Of a stretch of 64,000 nt of DNA, positions 7,960-15,530 are shown piece by piece. The notes under the pieces were generated by a model, which was not told the origin of the DNA, did no database searches, and saw only the letters and a list, made by a program, of their open reading frames with translations. The stretch comes from Dyella ginsengisoli LA-4 (lineage in GTDB: Bacteria; Pseudomonadota; Gammaproteobacteria; Xanthomonadales; Rhodanobacteraceae), in the NCBI RefSeq assembly GCF_000334915.1, contig NZ_AMSF01000016.1, forward strand, positions 1 through 64,000, given 5' to 3'. Position numbers and translations under genes: made by a program. Numbering within the stretch: the stretch's first letter is position 1; the number at the start of each line of letters is the position of its first letter.

Positions 7960-9452
7960 AGGACGCACCGCGTGTTGTGTCGTTGCAGCTCCTCGAAGGC
8001 GAATCCCGTGAGCACCTAACGCCCTTTGGTGCAATGACCCAATCACCCTGGGTAGGCAGCGATCTGTCCGCTATCCCAGCAACATCAGCCTTTGGCTTGT
8101 TAGCACGCCTCGTTCGACTGAACGTCCTCGCACCGAGGGACCTCTTTGCCAATTTCGGTCTTCGGTTGCGCCGTGCCGACGACCTTTCCGAAGTGATGAC
8201 CTTCTCCCGCGCGCGGCAGGCGGCACTCGCCAAGGCGCTTGGTCTAGCCGAGATCCCCCACGAGTGGAACCTCTCGAACTGGTTTCCCTTCCGTACTCAT
8301 GCAGAGTTGCTGCGCGATCCCTGGAGCTTCCGCTACTGTCCCGTGTGCCTTGCAACGGGCTTCCACACACTGCTGCACCAGCTTCCCTGGTTTCACCAGT
8401 GTCCCTGGCACGGTTGCGCGCTACGCACTCAATGCCCTCAATGCCACGCGCCAACCGCCACCCAGGCTGATTGGGTGGTCGACGCTAATCTTCGCTGCAG
8501 AATCTGTGGGCACGACATGCTGGTAACTGAGCGGGCCATAGCGGCCACCTCCCTAGCCCCGAAAGGCGCGCGAGCGTTCCTTGAAACGTATCTAGCGTGG
8601 GTAGCCGAACAACGCGCAGAGGCACTGCTCCTTGTTCCAGATGCACCCTCAGGATCTCACGCAGCCCTGGCCGACCTCGTTGGAATGCAAAAGACGGGAG
8701 TCGTGAGCCGCTGGAACCGTAATGTCGCAAAAGTTGAATCACTACAGGCGCACCAGGTGGAAGTTCTGGACGAACTCGAAAGCTTCCGCCGCTTAGATGT
8801 CCTTCACCAAGAGCGCCCAGGGTTCTTGCAAGTCCCCAACCTGATGCGGAGAGCTATCGCCAAGGTCGCCTGCAATCTTGCTTTGAAACTGCCTCCTCAC
8901 ACGCTCACCGACCGCGAAATGCGTTTGTTCTTGGCAGGTCTTGGGATTGAGGTCCCAAAGGGATTTCAACCCGCCCATCGGGAGTATTCAGGGTCAGTAT
9001 CCATGCTCCCGCCTACGAGTGTCGCAGGCCAGCAGTACCTCAATCTCACGTGTTTACACCCGTCCACCTACAGAGCCGCTATTCGTCTGGTCGATGTGGC
9101 AATCAACAACAGCTTGGCGATGGGGTACCACGGGCAAGTTTCGCCGAATGAAGCGCACCTTGTCTTGCAGGCTTGTCGAGCCATTCTTTGTCGCGGATAT
9201 GCCGAGGGACTGAGGTCGGTCCTGTCACGCCACGTCCCCGAACTCTACGGCATGTCGCGAGATCGGCCGCACCTGAGCCAACCATGGGTGATTGTGATCC
9301 TCGAAAACAGCGACCTTTCCGCAGTTCGCGTTGTCTGGCGCCCTATCGCCCGCGTCAATTCCGGTGAAGCCGACGTTCTCGACCAAGCAGACGCGGCCAA
9401 CCGCCGCCGCCAAAGGGCAGCTGCTCGGGGGCGGACTCGCAAGCGCCCCTAA
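7956..9452 (+). CDS. tniQ: TniQ/TnsD-family target-selection protein
   Basis: The 499-residue protein begins at ATG 7956, overlapping the tnsC stop and preceded by AAGGAGG. The TniQ domain is shown by FGLLARLVRLN, then the zinc-binding array RYCPVCLATGF...WFHQCPWHGCALRTQCPQC and CRICGHD at about residues 120-190. TnsD proteins use the N-terminal TniQ domain to bind TnsC and a variable C-terminal domain to read the attachment site. The long C-terminal region here (about 200-499, with a basic tail RRRQRAAARGRTRKRP) is consistent with a DNA-binding TnsD rather than a short CRISPR-type TniQ. No cas genes are in view, so RNA guidance is not supported. Confidence 0.8.
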   Translation: MKDAPRVVSLQLLEGESREHLTPFGAMTQSPWVGSDLSAIPATSAFGLLARLVRLNVLAPRDLFANFGLRLRRADDLSEVMTFSRARQAALAKALGLAEIPHEWNLSNWFPFRTHAELLRDPWSFRYCPVCLATGFHTLLHQLPWFHQCPWHGCALRTQCPQCHAPTATQADWVVDANLRCRICGHDMLVTERAIAATSLAPKGARAFLETYLAWVAEQRAEALLLVPDAPSGSHAALADLVGMQKTGVVSRWNRNVAKVESLQAHQVEVLDELESFRRLDVLHQERPGFLQVPNLMRRAIAKVACNLALKLPPHTLTDREMRLFLAGLGIEVPKGFQPAHREYSGSVSMLPPTSVAGQQYLNLTCLHPSTYRAAIRLVDVAINNSLAMGYHGQVSPNEAHLVLQACRAILCRGYAEGLRSVLSRHVPELYGMSRDRPHLSQPWVIVILENSDLSAVRVVWRPIARVNSGEADVLDQADAANRRRQRAAARGRTRKRP

Positions 9453-9497
9453 AAAGGACCCGCCAGTAACGCGTCCAACAAAAAAAGGTATACCTGC

Positions 9498-9537
9498 GAG
9501 TGCGCAGAACCGTATCTGGTCCCCTATGAGTGCGCAG
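9498..9537. repeat. direct repeats at the probable end of the Tn7-like element
   Basis: GAGTGCGCAG occurs at 9498-9507 and again at 9528-9537, exactly 30 bases apart, in the non-coding stretch after tniQ. On the minus strand the two units read TGCGCACTC-N3-GG, and similarity continues past the core. Tn7 ends carry arrays of about 20-base TnsB sites, so these are good candidates. An inverted repeat CCCCTAT (9521-9527)/ATAGGGG (9545-9551) overlaps the second copy. I found no further copy of the core in the non-coding DNA between 1 and 4356. Confidence 0.45.
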
Positions 9538-9574
9538 CTGGGAAATAGGGGCACACGAAAGCACGAGGCTTTGA

Positions 9575-9592
9575 GCGGACACGGGTGTCCGC
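9575..9592. repeat. perfect hairpin near the element boundary
   Basis: GCGGACAC-GG-GTGTCCGC is a perfect 8-base inverted repeat followed by GAAGGGCCCCC. It lacks a T run on either strand, so it is a weak terminator candidate. It may instead be part of the transposon end; Tn7-type ends begin TGT and often continue with GCGGACA-like bases. It sits between the direct repeats and the first chromosomal gene. Confidence 0.35.
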
Positions 9593-9623
9593 GAAGGGCC
9601 CCCGCTGCCGCAAAATCATGGAC

Positions 9624-10058
9624 TTAAGTGTGCACACGATTACGTGCGCTCAACACCACCACCAGCAGGATTTCGCCACGCTCGATCACGTCTTCGAATT
9701 CGCGCTGCACGGGGTCCGGCACCGCTGAGCCGGCCAAGGCGGTTGACCAGCCGCCAAGTGACGCCCCCGCCACGGTGCATCCGACCACTCCGGCGACGGT
9801 GATGCCGATCGGCGCGAAAACGGCAGCGGCAAGCCCGGCCAGCAGACCCACGGTGCCGCCGCCGACGACTCCCTTCATCGCCGCTGGATAGAAGTCGCCT
9901 TCCACCAACTTGCGGTCGTCGGGAATCTCGTCCAGCGAGATGTCCGATCGCGCGATCAGGGAGAGGTCGTCGTCATCCACTCCCGCCTTGCGCGCGGCAT
10001 CCATGGCTCGACGAACGACGGCCATGTCCGGGGCGCAGAACACAGTGCGATGTTTCAT
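9624..10058 (-). CDS. glycine-zipper protein, possibly C-terminally shortened
   Basis: The start ATG at 10058 (MKHRTVFCAPDMAVVRRAMD) is preceded by GGAGGG at a good distance and is preferred to the upstream start at 10118. The 144-residue product has an N-terminal alpha/beta part (about 1-45), then two Gly/Ala-rich hydrophobic helices (GVVGGGTVGLLAGLAAAVFAPIGITVAGVVGCTVAGASLGGW, positions about 55-97) that could insert in a membrane, then VPDPVQREFEDVIERGEILLVVV. From memory, similar Xanthomonadales proteins continue for some 20 residues after the LVVV strand; here the frame ends after LSARNRVHT. The stop lies exactly where the Tn7-like island meets the chromosome, so the last codons may be replaced by the insertion. 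Function unknown. Confidence 0.65.
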   Translation of the reverse strand: MKHRTVFCAPDMAVVRRAMDAARKAGVDDDDLSLIARSDISLDEIPDDRKLVEGDFYPAAMKGVVGGGTVGLLAGLAAAVFAPIGITVAGVVGCTVAGASLGGWSTALAGSAVPDPVQREFEDVIERGEILLVVVLSARNRVHT

Positions 10059-10183
10059 CGTGGCATGCCCTCCACTGCTGCGGATAACCGCTGACAGCGT
10101 GAGCTTGCCCCGCATCACCTGATCGCGACGTCCCCCGGGCGTGAACCCGATGTCTGCGACGCCCCGGCGGCGGCCACCGGAAC

Positions 10184-11206
10184 TCAGCGGCCGAAGATGA
10201 TCTCTTCGCCCTCGTGGTCGCGGTCCCAGCCGCGCAGTTCGTCGCGGATGTGGGCGATGCGCTGGCGGCCGAGCGCGTTGCGCTCCTCGTCGAGCACGTG
10301 GCCGTCCAGCAGCTCGGCGATGCGCTGGGCGGTCGGCAGCATGGCGTCCCAGGCGTCGAGCGCGGGAATCGGTGCCGGCAGCGTCATGAAGAAGCTCAGG
10401 CCGGGCGTGCGCAGCGATTCCAGCCGTCCCAGGTCGAAGTTGCCGGGCTTGAGCATGTTGGCCACGCTGAAGATCGGGCCGAGCTCGCGCTTGCCGTCGA
10501 CCAGGCGGTGGTAGATGCCCATGTCGCCGAACTCGAGGCCGGCCTTCTCCGCCGCCACCACCAGGTCCGGTCCGTGGAACAGCTCACCCTCGCGGGCCAC
10601 CACGAACAGCGTGACGATGCGGTCCACCGGCATCTGCGGCGGCCGGCGTCCGAGATCGGAACGCGGCATCTCCCGCGGGGCCGGCTCGGCTGCGGGCGGC
10701 GCCACCGGTGCAGGTGCCGGTGCGGCCGATACCGTCGGCTGCGGGGCCGGAGCCGGCGCATCGTTGCCGAACAGCGCGCCGGGTGAACGCAGCGCATTGA
10801 TGATCGACTCGGCCTGGCTGGACGGTCGCGGGGTGTTCCTGGCCTGCCCCGGCTCGTTCCCGCGCTCACCGGCGAGCGTGGCGCCGAGCTTCTCGAGCTC
10901 CTGGCGCAGGCCCATGTCCAGCTCGCCCTGCTCCGGCTGTTCCGGCAGATCGTGCTCCGGAGACTGCGCCACCCGATCGAGGGAACTGAAGAACGGATCG
11001 TCGGCCAGACTCGTGTGGCCCATGGTCGGCTCGCGACGTTCCTGGTGGCCCCCGGCGGCCGGCTCGGGAGCCGGTCGGCGCTTGCCCTGCTCCTTCTTCG
11101 GCTGGCCAAACAACCAGACCAGGCCGAGCACGATCACACCGGCGATCAGCAACGGAATACCGACGTTGGCGTTCCAGGCCAGAGCGAGGGGAATCTCGAG
11201 CGTCAT
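10184..11206 (-). CDS. zipA: cell division protein ZipA
   Basis: The 340-residue protein anchors the FtsZ ring to the inner membrane. It shows the ZipA layout: a single N-terminal transmembrane helix (about residues 15-33, VGIPLLIAGVIVLGLVWLFG), a basic stop-transfer patch (KKEQGKRRPAPEP), a long Pro/Ala/Gln-rich linker (about 40-195), and a C-terminal FtsZ-binding domain from about 200 (VDRIVTLFVVAREGELFHGPDLVVAAEKAGLEFGDMGIYHRL). It lies 12 bases after smc and is surely co-transcribed. In many gammaproteobacteria and xanthomonads the next gene is ligA (NAD-dependent DNA ligase); here the next gene is the glycine-zipper protein and then the transposon island. Confidence 0.92.
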   Translation of the reverse strand: MTLEIPLALAWNANVGIPLLIAGVIVLGLVWLFGQPKKEQGKRRPAPEPAAGGHQERREPTMGHTSLADDPFFSSLDRVAQSPEHDLPEQPEQGELDMGLRQELEKLGATLAGERGNEPGQARNTPRPSSQAESIINALRSPGALFGNDAPAPAPQPTVSAAPAPAPVAPPAAEPAPREMPRSDLGRRPPQMPVDRIVTLFVVAREGELFHGPDLVVAAEKAGLEFGDMGIYHRLVDGKRELGPIFSVANMLKPGNFDLGRLESLRTPGLSFFMTLPAPIPALDAWDAMLPTAQRIAELLDGHVLDEERNALGRQRIAHIRDELRGWDRDHEGEEIIFGR

Positions 11207-11218
11207 GGCGAATGTCCT

Positions 11219-14200
11219 TTAGGCGGCGCCGGCAAGTTTAGCCGCTTCGGCCAGATCCACCTGCACCAGGCGCGACACGCCGGGTTCGCGCATGGTCACG
11301 CCGCACAGCTGGGTGGCGGCTTCCATGGTGGCCTTGTTGTGGCTGATGAAGATGAACTGCACCTTCTCGCTCATCTCGCGCACCATCGCGGAGAAACGGC
11401 CGACGTTGGCCTCGTCCAGCGGTGCGTCCACCTCGTCGAGCAGGCAGAACGGCGCCGGGTTCAGGCCGAAGATGGAGAACACCAGCGACACCGCGGTCAG
11501 CGCCTTCTCGCCACCGGACAGCAGCGAGATGTTCGATACGCGCTTGCCCGGGGGCCGGGCCATGATCGCCACGCCGGTGCTGAGTAGGTCGTCGCCAGTC
11601 AGCTCCAGGTAGGCGTGGCCGCCGCCGAACAGTCGCGGGAACAGCTCCTGCACGCCGGCGTTGACGCGGTCGAAGGTCTCCTTGAAGCGCTGGCGCGTCT
11701 CGCGGTCGATCTTCTTGATCGCGTCCTCCAGCGTTTCCATCGCGCTGGTGAGGTCGTTGAGCTGGTTGTCCAGGTAGGTCTTGCGCTCGCTCTGCTCGGC
11801 GTGCTCCTGGATCGCGGCCAGGTTGACCGGCTCCAGTCGCACGATCTTCTGGCCGATGTCGGTGAGCTGGCGGCGCCAGGCGTCGGCATCGGCGTCCTCG
11901 GCCAGTTCGGCCAGCAGCGCCTCCAGTTCCAGGCCGGACGCGGCGATCGCGTCGGCCAGCTGCTGCGCGCGCATCTGCAGCGCCTGGGCGGCGAGGCGCT
12001 TCTCCGAATGCTGCTCGCGCAGCGCGGCCAGCTCCTGCTCGTGCAACTGGCGCTGCTGTTCCAGCTTGCGCACTTCGATGTCGCAGTCTTCCAGCGCGCG
12101 CCGGGCCTCGACCAGTTGGCGGTCGACCAGCAGGCGCTGGTCGAGGTAGGTCTGGCGCTCGGCTTCCAGCTCGGCGATCGGATCGGCGCCGGATGCGAGC
12201 TGTTCGGCGATCTCGGTGCGCCGGGCCTCGACCGTGCGCAGCTGGGTATCCAGCCGGGCCAGCGCCTGCTCCAGCGAGGCCAGCGAGGAGCGCTTGGACT
12301 CCATCGACAGCGCCAGGGCGTGCGCCTGGTCGGCGGCCTCGCGGGCGTTCATGCGGGCTTCTTCGCGGGCCTCCAGCAGCGCGCGGCGCTCGTTCTCAAG
12401 CTCGCGGCGCTGGTCTTCCAGGTCACCCATGTGGTTGACCGACTCGTCCAGTCGCGCCCGTGCCTCGCGGGTCTGGCCCTGCAGTTCGTCCAGCTGCTCG
12501 ATCAGCGCGGACAGCTCGCCCGCGACCTTCTCCGCGCGGGCGCGGGCGGTCTCCACCTTGCCGCGGTGGCTCTGCAACTGGCCGGCCAGTTCGGACTGGC
12601 GGCGGTGCGCGTTGTACAGCTCGCGCTGGGCATCATCGCGGCCGCGCTCGGCTTCGAACTTGGCGGTGCGCAGGTCTTCGAGCTGGCCGGTGGCCTCCTC
12701 GATGTGCGCCTCCAGCGTGGCGATCTGGTCGGTCAGCGTGCGGATGTCCCGCTCGCGCGCCAGCACGCCGACCTGGTTGCCCTGCGCCCGGCGCACGCGC
12801 GCCCACTGCGGGGCCAGCCATTCGCCGGTGCGGGTGATCACCGACTGGCCGGCAGCGAGCGAACCGACCCGGTTGCGCGCTTCCTCCAGCGTGTCGGCGG
12901 TGTGCACCTGCGACAGCAGCTGCATCGCCGCGGCCGGGCCGCGCACGCGCGCGGCCAGCGTGCCCTCGGCGCCCTGCCCGCCAGCCTGCGCGGCCAGCAG
13001 GGCAAGGTCGGCCTCGCCCAGCGAGGCGAAATCGTTGGCCAGCGCCAGCGGATCGTCCACCAGCACGCCGTCGAGCAGGCCGGCCAGCACGGTTTCCACC
13101 GCCGACTCCCAGCCCGCGTCCACCTGCAGCGATTCGCCCAGGCGGCGAGCCTTGTCCAGCCCGAAGCCGGCCAGCCAGCCGCTGGCGGCCGATTCCTCCT
13201 GGCCCAGCGCGGCGTGCTGCAGGGCTTCCAGCGAGGACAGCCGGCCGCGCGCGGTCTGCAGTTGCTGGCGCGCCTCGTTCAGCGCCGACTGCACCTGGCG
13301 CTCCTCGTCGAGCACCTTCTCGTGCGCCGACTTGTGCTGGTCGAGCATCTGGCCCAGCGTCTCGACGCGCTCGCGCTGGGTCTCGTGCTCGATTTCCAGC
13401 TGTTCGGCGGCCGCGTCCAGCGCGGTGACATCGGTGGCCTTCTGCTCGGCCTCCAGCGCCTCGCGGCGCCTGGCCAGGTCCACGGCCTGGCGGTCGAGGT
13501 AGTTGAGCTTGGTGCGTTCCACTTCCGCCGCGCGGCTCGATTCGCCCGCGGTGCGGGTATAGGCGTCCCAGCGCTGCTGCCAGTCGGAGAGCTTCGATTC
13601 GGTGCTGCGCTGGGCCTCGGCGGTCTCGTCCTGTATCTGCTGCAGGGCTTCGAGCTTGGGCTCGCCCTCGGCCAGCGCCAGGCGCAGCGTTTCGATCTGC
13701 TCGCGGTCGGTGGCGATGTGCGAGGCCAGCTCGGCATGCTCGCGTTCGGCCTCGCCCTGGGCGCGCTGCAGCCGCTCGGCGGTCTCCTTGTTGAAGCGCA
13801 CCTGCTGTTCGACGCGGGCGATCTCGGCGCCGACCTTGTAGACCTCGGCCTGCACGCCGTTCAGGTGATCGCTGGCGGCGACGTGCCGCTCGCGCACGGT
13901 TTCCAGCTGCGCCTCGACGTGGCGCTGCTCGGCGAGCTTCTTCTCGATGGCGATCTCGGCGGCCGACAGGCCCTGCCCTTCGCCGTCGTGCTGGCCCTTC
14001 AGCGCGCGGTACTCCAGGGCGCGCAGCTCGGCTTCCTTGCGGGTCTGCTCTTCCTTCAGCGCCTTCCAGCGCTCGGCGGCGCGGGCCTGGCGATTGAGGT
14101 GCTCGAGCTGCTTGTCCACCTCGTCGCGCACGTCGCGCACGCGATCGAGGTTCTCGCGGGTGGACTTGATGCGGCTCTCGGTCTCCTTGCGGCGCTCCTT

Positions 14201-14719
14201 GTACTTGGAGATGCCGGCGGCCTCTTCCAGGTGGGTGCGCAGGTCCTCCGGCGCGGCCTCCACGATCTGGCTGATCATGCCCTGCTCGATGATCGAGTAG
14301 CTGCGCGGCCCCAGGCCGGTGCCGAGGAACAGGTCGGTGATGTCGCGGCGGCGGCAGCGCGCGCCGTTGAGGAAGTAGGACGACTGGCCGTCGCGGGTGA
14401 CCTGGCGCTTGACCGAGATCTCCGCGTACTGGCCGTACTCGCCCTGCACCGAGCCGTCGGCGTTGTCGAAGATCAGCTCCACCGTGGCCTGGCCGACCGG
14501 CTTGCGCGAGTTGGAGCCGGAGAAGATCACGTCGGTCAGCGAGTCGCCGCGCAGGCGGCTGGCAGCGCTCTCGCCCATCACCCAGCGGATCGCGTCGATG
14601 ATGTTGGACTTGCCGCAACCATTGGGACCGACCACGCCGGTCATGTTGGTGGGCAGGTGCAACGTGGTCGGATCGACGAACGACTTGAATCCGGCAAGTT
14701 TGATGGTGGTCAGGCGCAT
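11219..14719 (-). CDS. smc: chromosome segregation protein SMC
   Basis: A 1166-residue SMC, the ATPase that compacts and segregates the chromosome with ScpA and ScpB. The ATG at 14719 (MRLTTIKLAGFKSF) is the family's usual start; a longer frame to 14800 is not supported. The Walker A motif GPNGCGKSN is at about residues 32-40, followed by the coiled coil (about 170-500), a hinge domain (about 510-650, AAASGWLAGFGLDKARRLGE onward), the returning coiled coil, the signature SLLSGGEKALTAVSL and the Walker B CLLDEVDAPLDEANV near the C-terminus. A 1041-residue open frame on the opposite strand is an artefact of high GC3. It is the first gene of the smc-zipA unit. Confidence 0.97.
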   Translation of the reverse strand: MRLTTIKLAGFKSFVDPTTLHLPTNMTGVVGPNGCGKSNIIDAIRWVMGESAASRLRGDSLTDVIFSGSNSRKPVGQATVELIFDNADGSVQGEYGQYAEISVKRQVTRDGQSSYFLNGARCRRRDITDLFLGTGLGPRSYSIIEQGMISQIVEAAPEDLRTHLEEAAGISKYKERRKETESRIKSTRENLDRVRDVRDEVDKQLEHLNRQARAAERWKALKEEQTRKEAELRALEYRALKGQHDGEGQGLSAAEIAIEKKLAEQRHVEAQLETVRERHVAASDHLNGVQAEVYKVGAEIARVEQQVRFNKETAERLQRAQGEAEREHAELASHIATDREQIETLRLALAEGEPKLEALQQIQDETAEAQRSTESKLSDWQQRWDAYTRTAGESSRAAEVERTKLNYLDRQAVDLARRREALEAEQKATDVTALDAAAEQLEIEHETQRERVETLGQMLDQHKSAHEKVLDEERQVQSALNEARQQLQTARGRLSSLEALQHAALGQEESAASGWLAGFGLDKARRLGESLQVDAGWESAVETVLAGLLDGVLVDDPLALANDFASLGEADLALLAAQAGGQGAEGTLAARVRGPAAAMQLLSQVHTADTLEEARNRVGSLAAGQSVITRTGEWLAPQWARVRRAQGNQVGVLARERDIRTLTDQIATLEAHIEEATGQLEDLRTAKFEAERGRDDAQRELYNAHRRQSELAGQLQSHRGKVETARARAEKVAGELSALIEQLDELQGQTREARARLDESVNHMGDLEDQRRELENERRALLEAREEARMNAREAADQAHALALSMESKRSSLASLEQALARLDTQLRTVEARRTEIAEQLASGADPIAELEAERQTYLDQRLLVDRQLVEARRALEDCDIEVRKLEQQRQLHEQELAALREQHSEKRLAAQALQMRAQQLADAIAASGLELEALLAELAEDADADAWRRQLTDIGQKIVRLEPVNLAAIQEHAEQSERKTYLDNQLNDLTSAMETLEDAIKKIDRETRQRFKETFDRVNAGVQELFPRLFGGGHAYLELTGDDLLSTGVAIMARPPGKRVSNISLLSGGEKALTAVSLVFSIFGLNPAPFCLLDEVDAPLDEANVGRFSAMVREMSEKVQFIFISHNKATMEAATQLCGVTMREPGVSRLVQVDLAEAAKLAGAA

Positions 14720-14851
14720 CGGCGGCTCGATATTCCTTGAGAGCGCCCACGCGGGCGCGGGGCGACGGGGCACTGTGCCAAACGGCAGACGCCGCCGCAA
14801 TGCGTTGCGACGGCGGAATCCACTTGAAGAAGTTAATGCAAGCGGATGATT

Positions 14852-15115
14852 TTACACGTCAGGTGCCCGTGCATCGATGGACAGGGCGTGGATCCCGTTG
14901 TCCATCAGGCCATCCAGCGCCGCGTACACCATGCGGTGGCGCTTGATCGGCAGCACCCCGGCGAACGCGGCGCTGACGATGCGCACGTGGAAATGGCCTT
15001 TGCCCGCGTTGGCGTGACCGGCGTGCTTGTGGCCCTCGTCCTGCACGTCCAGCTCGGTCGGCGCCAGCGCGGCGGCGAGACGCTCGCGGATCTGCTCGAC
15101 CATCGCCGCGCTCAT
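14852..15115 (-). CDS. BolA/IbaG-family protein
   Basis: An 87-residue BolA-fold protein: [29 protein letters not shown] forms the first helix and strands, [29 protein letters not shown] holds the conserved F-x-V-x-I-V-S and the R-H-R-x-V-Y-x-x-L motif, and the C-terminus is [12 protein letters not shown]. BolA proteins partner with monothiol glutaredoxins in iron-sulphur cluster trafficking; conserved His residues (HKHAGH and RHR) can be ligands. Its start overlaps the stop of the YciI-like gene by ATGA, so the two are translationally coupled. Which BolA subfamily it belongs to cannot be settled by eye. Confidence 0.88.
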   Translation of the reverse strand: MSAAMVEQIRERLAAALAPTELDVQDEGHKHAGHANAGKGHFHVRIVSAAFAGVLPIKRHRMVYAALDGLMDNGIHALSIDARAPDV

Positions 15116-15411
15116 GGCAGGGTCTTGCGGAACGGCTTGACCTCGACCTCGGCGTAGACGCCGGCCGCCACGTACGGGTCGGCGCCGGCCCAGGCCTCGG
15201 CGTCGGCCTGGCTGGCGAACTCGGCGATGATCAGGCTGCCGGTGAAGCCGGCCGGGCCCGGGTCCTCCGAGGCGATCGCCGGGAACGGACCGGCCAGCAG
15301 CAGACGTCCTTCGGACTGCAGCGCGTGCAGGCGGGCCAGGTGCTCAGGCCGGGCGGCCATGCGCTTGGCGAGGGAATCGGGGTGGTCCTTGGCGTGGACG
15401 GCAAACCACAT
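15112..15411 (-). CDS. YciI-family protein
   Basis: The start at ATG 15411 gives 99 residues beginning [17 protein letters not shown], the usual opening of YciI proteins; the upstream extension to 15435 is not family-like. The ferredoxin-like fold is seen in [62 protein letters not shown]. The conserved His and Asp of the family (HAKD; the ADPY segment) are present. Some relatives have weak dehydrochlorinase-like activity, but the cellular role is unclear. The gene overlaps bolA and is divergent from the PHA cluster, so its promoter shares the region with the FNR-like box at 15506-15519. Confidence 0.85.
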   Translation of the reverse strand: MWFAVHAKDHPDSLAKRMAARPEHLARLHALQSEGRLLLAGPFPAIASEDPGPAGFTGSLIIAEFASQADAEAWAGADPYVAAGVYAEVEVKPFRKTLP

Positions 15412-15505
15412 GCGGGGCGCTTCCTGACTGGGCAAAGCGGCATTTTACTTCAGCCACTGCCGTCGCAGGCCCGATGCTGCATCGCAGAAACGTTCGGACC
15501 GCTGG

Positions 15506-15519
15506 TTGACCTCAGTCAA
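15506..15519 (+). promoter_or_regulatory. FNR/ANR-type box upstream of phaC
   Basis: TTGACCTCAGTCAA is a perfect inverted repeat TTGAC-N4-GTCAA and fits TTGA-N6-TCAA, the core recognised by FNR, ANR and FixK proteins. If used as a class II activator site (centre 41.5 bases upstream of the start), transcription would begin near 15554, which would favour translation of phaC from ATG 15618 instead of 15531. A second box of the same type precedes atpD. Confidence 0.55.
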
Positions 15520-15530
15520 GGCCTGCCCCG

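Noticed and set aside
4357-9620. CRISPR-associated transposon
   Set aside because: No cas gene and no repeat-spacer array in view, and TniQ is long with a big C-terminal region like TnsD. Sequence left of the window could still change this.
9624-10118. Longer N-terminus (start 10118) for the glycine-zipper protein
   Set aside because: ATG 10058 has a well-placed GGAGGG and begins the conserved MKHRTVF segment.
11615-14740. A 1041-residue open frame opposite smc
   Set aside because: It is the antisense shadow of a GC-rich SMC gene; its translation is Leu/Ala/Gly/Arg repeats with no domain, and smc is unmistakable on the other strand.
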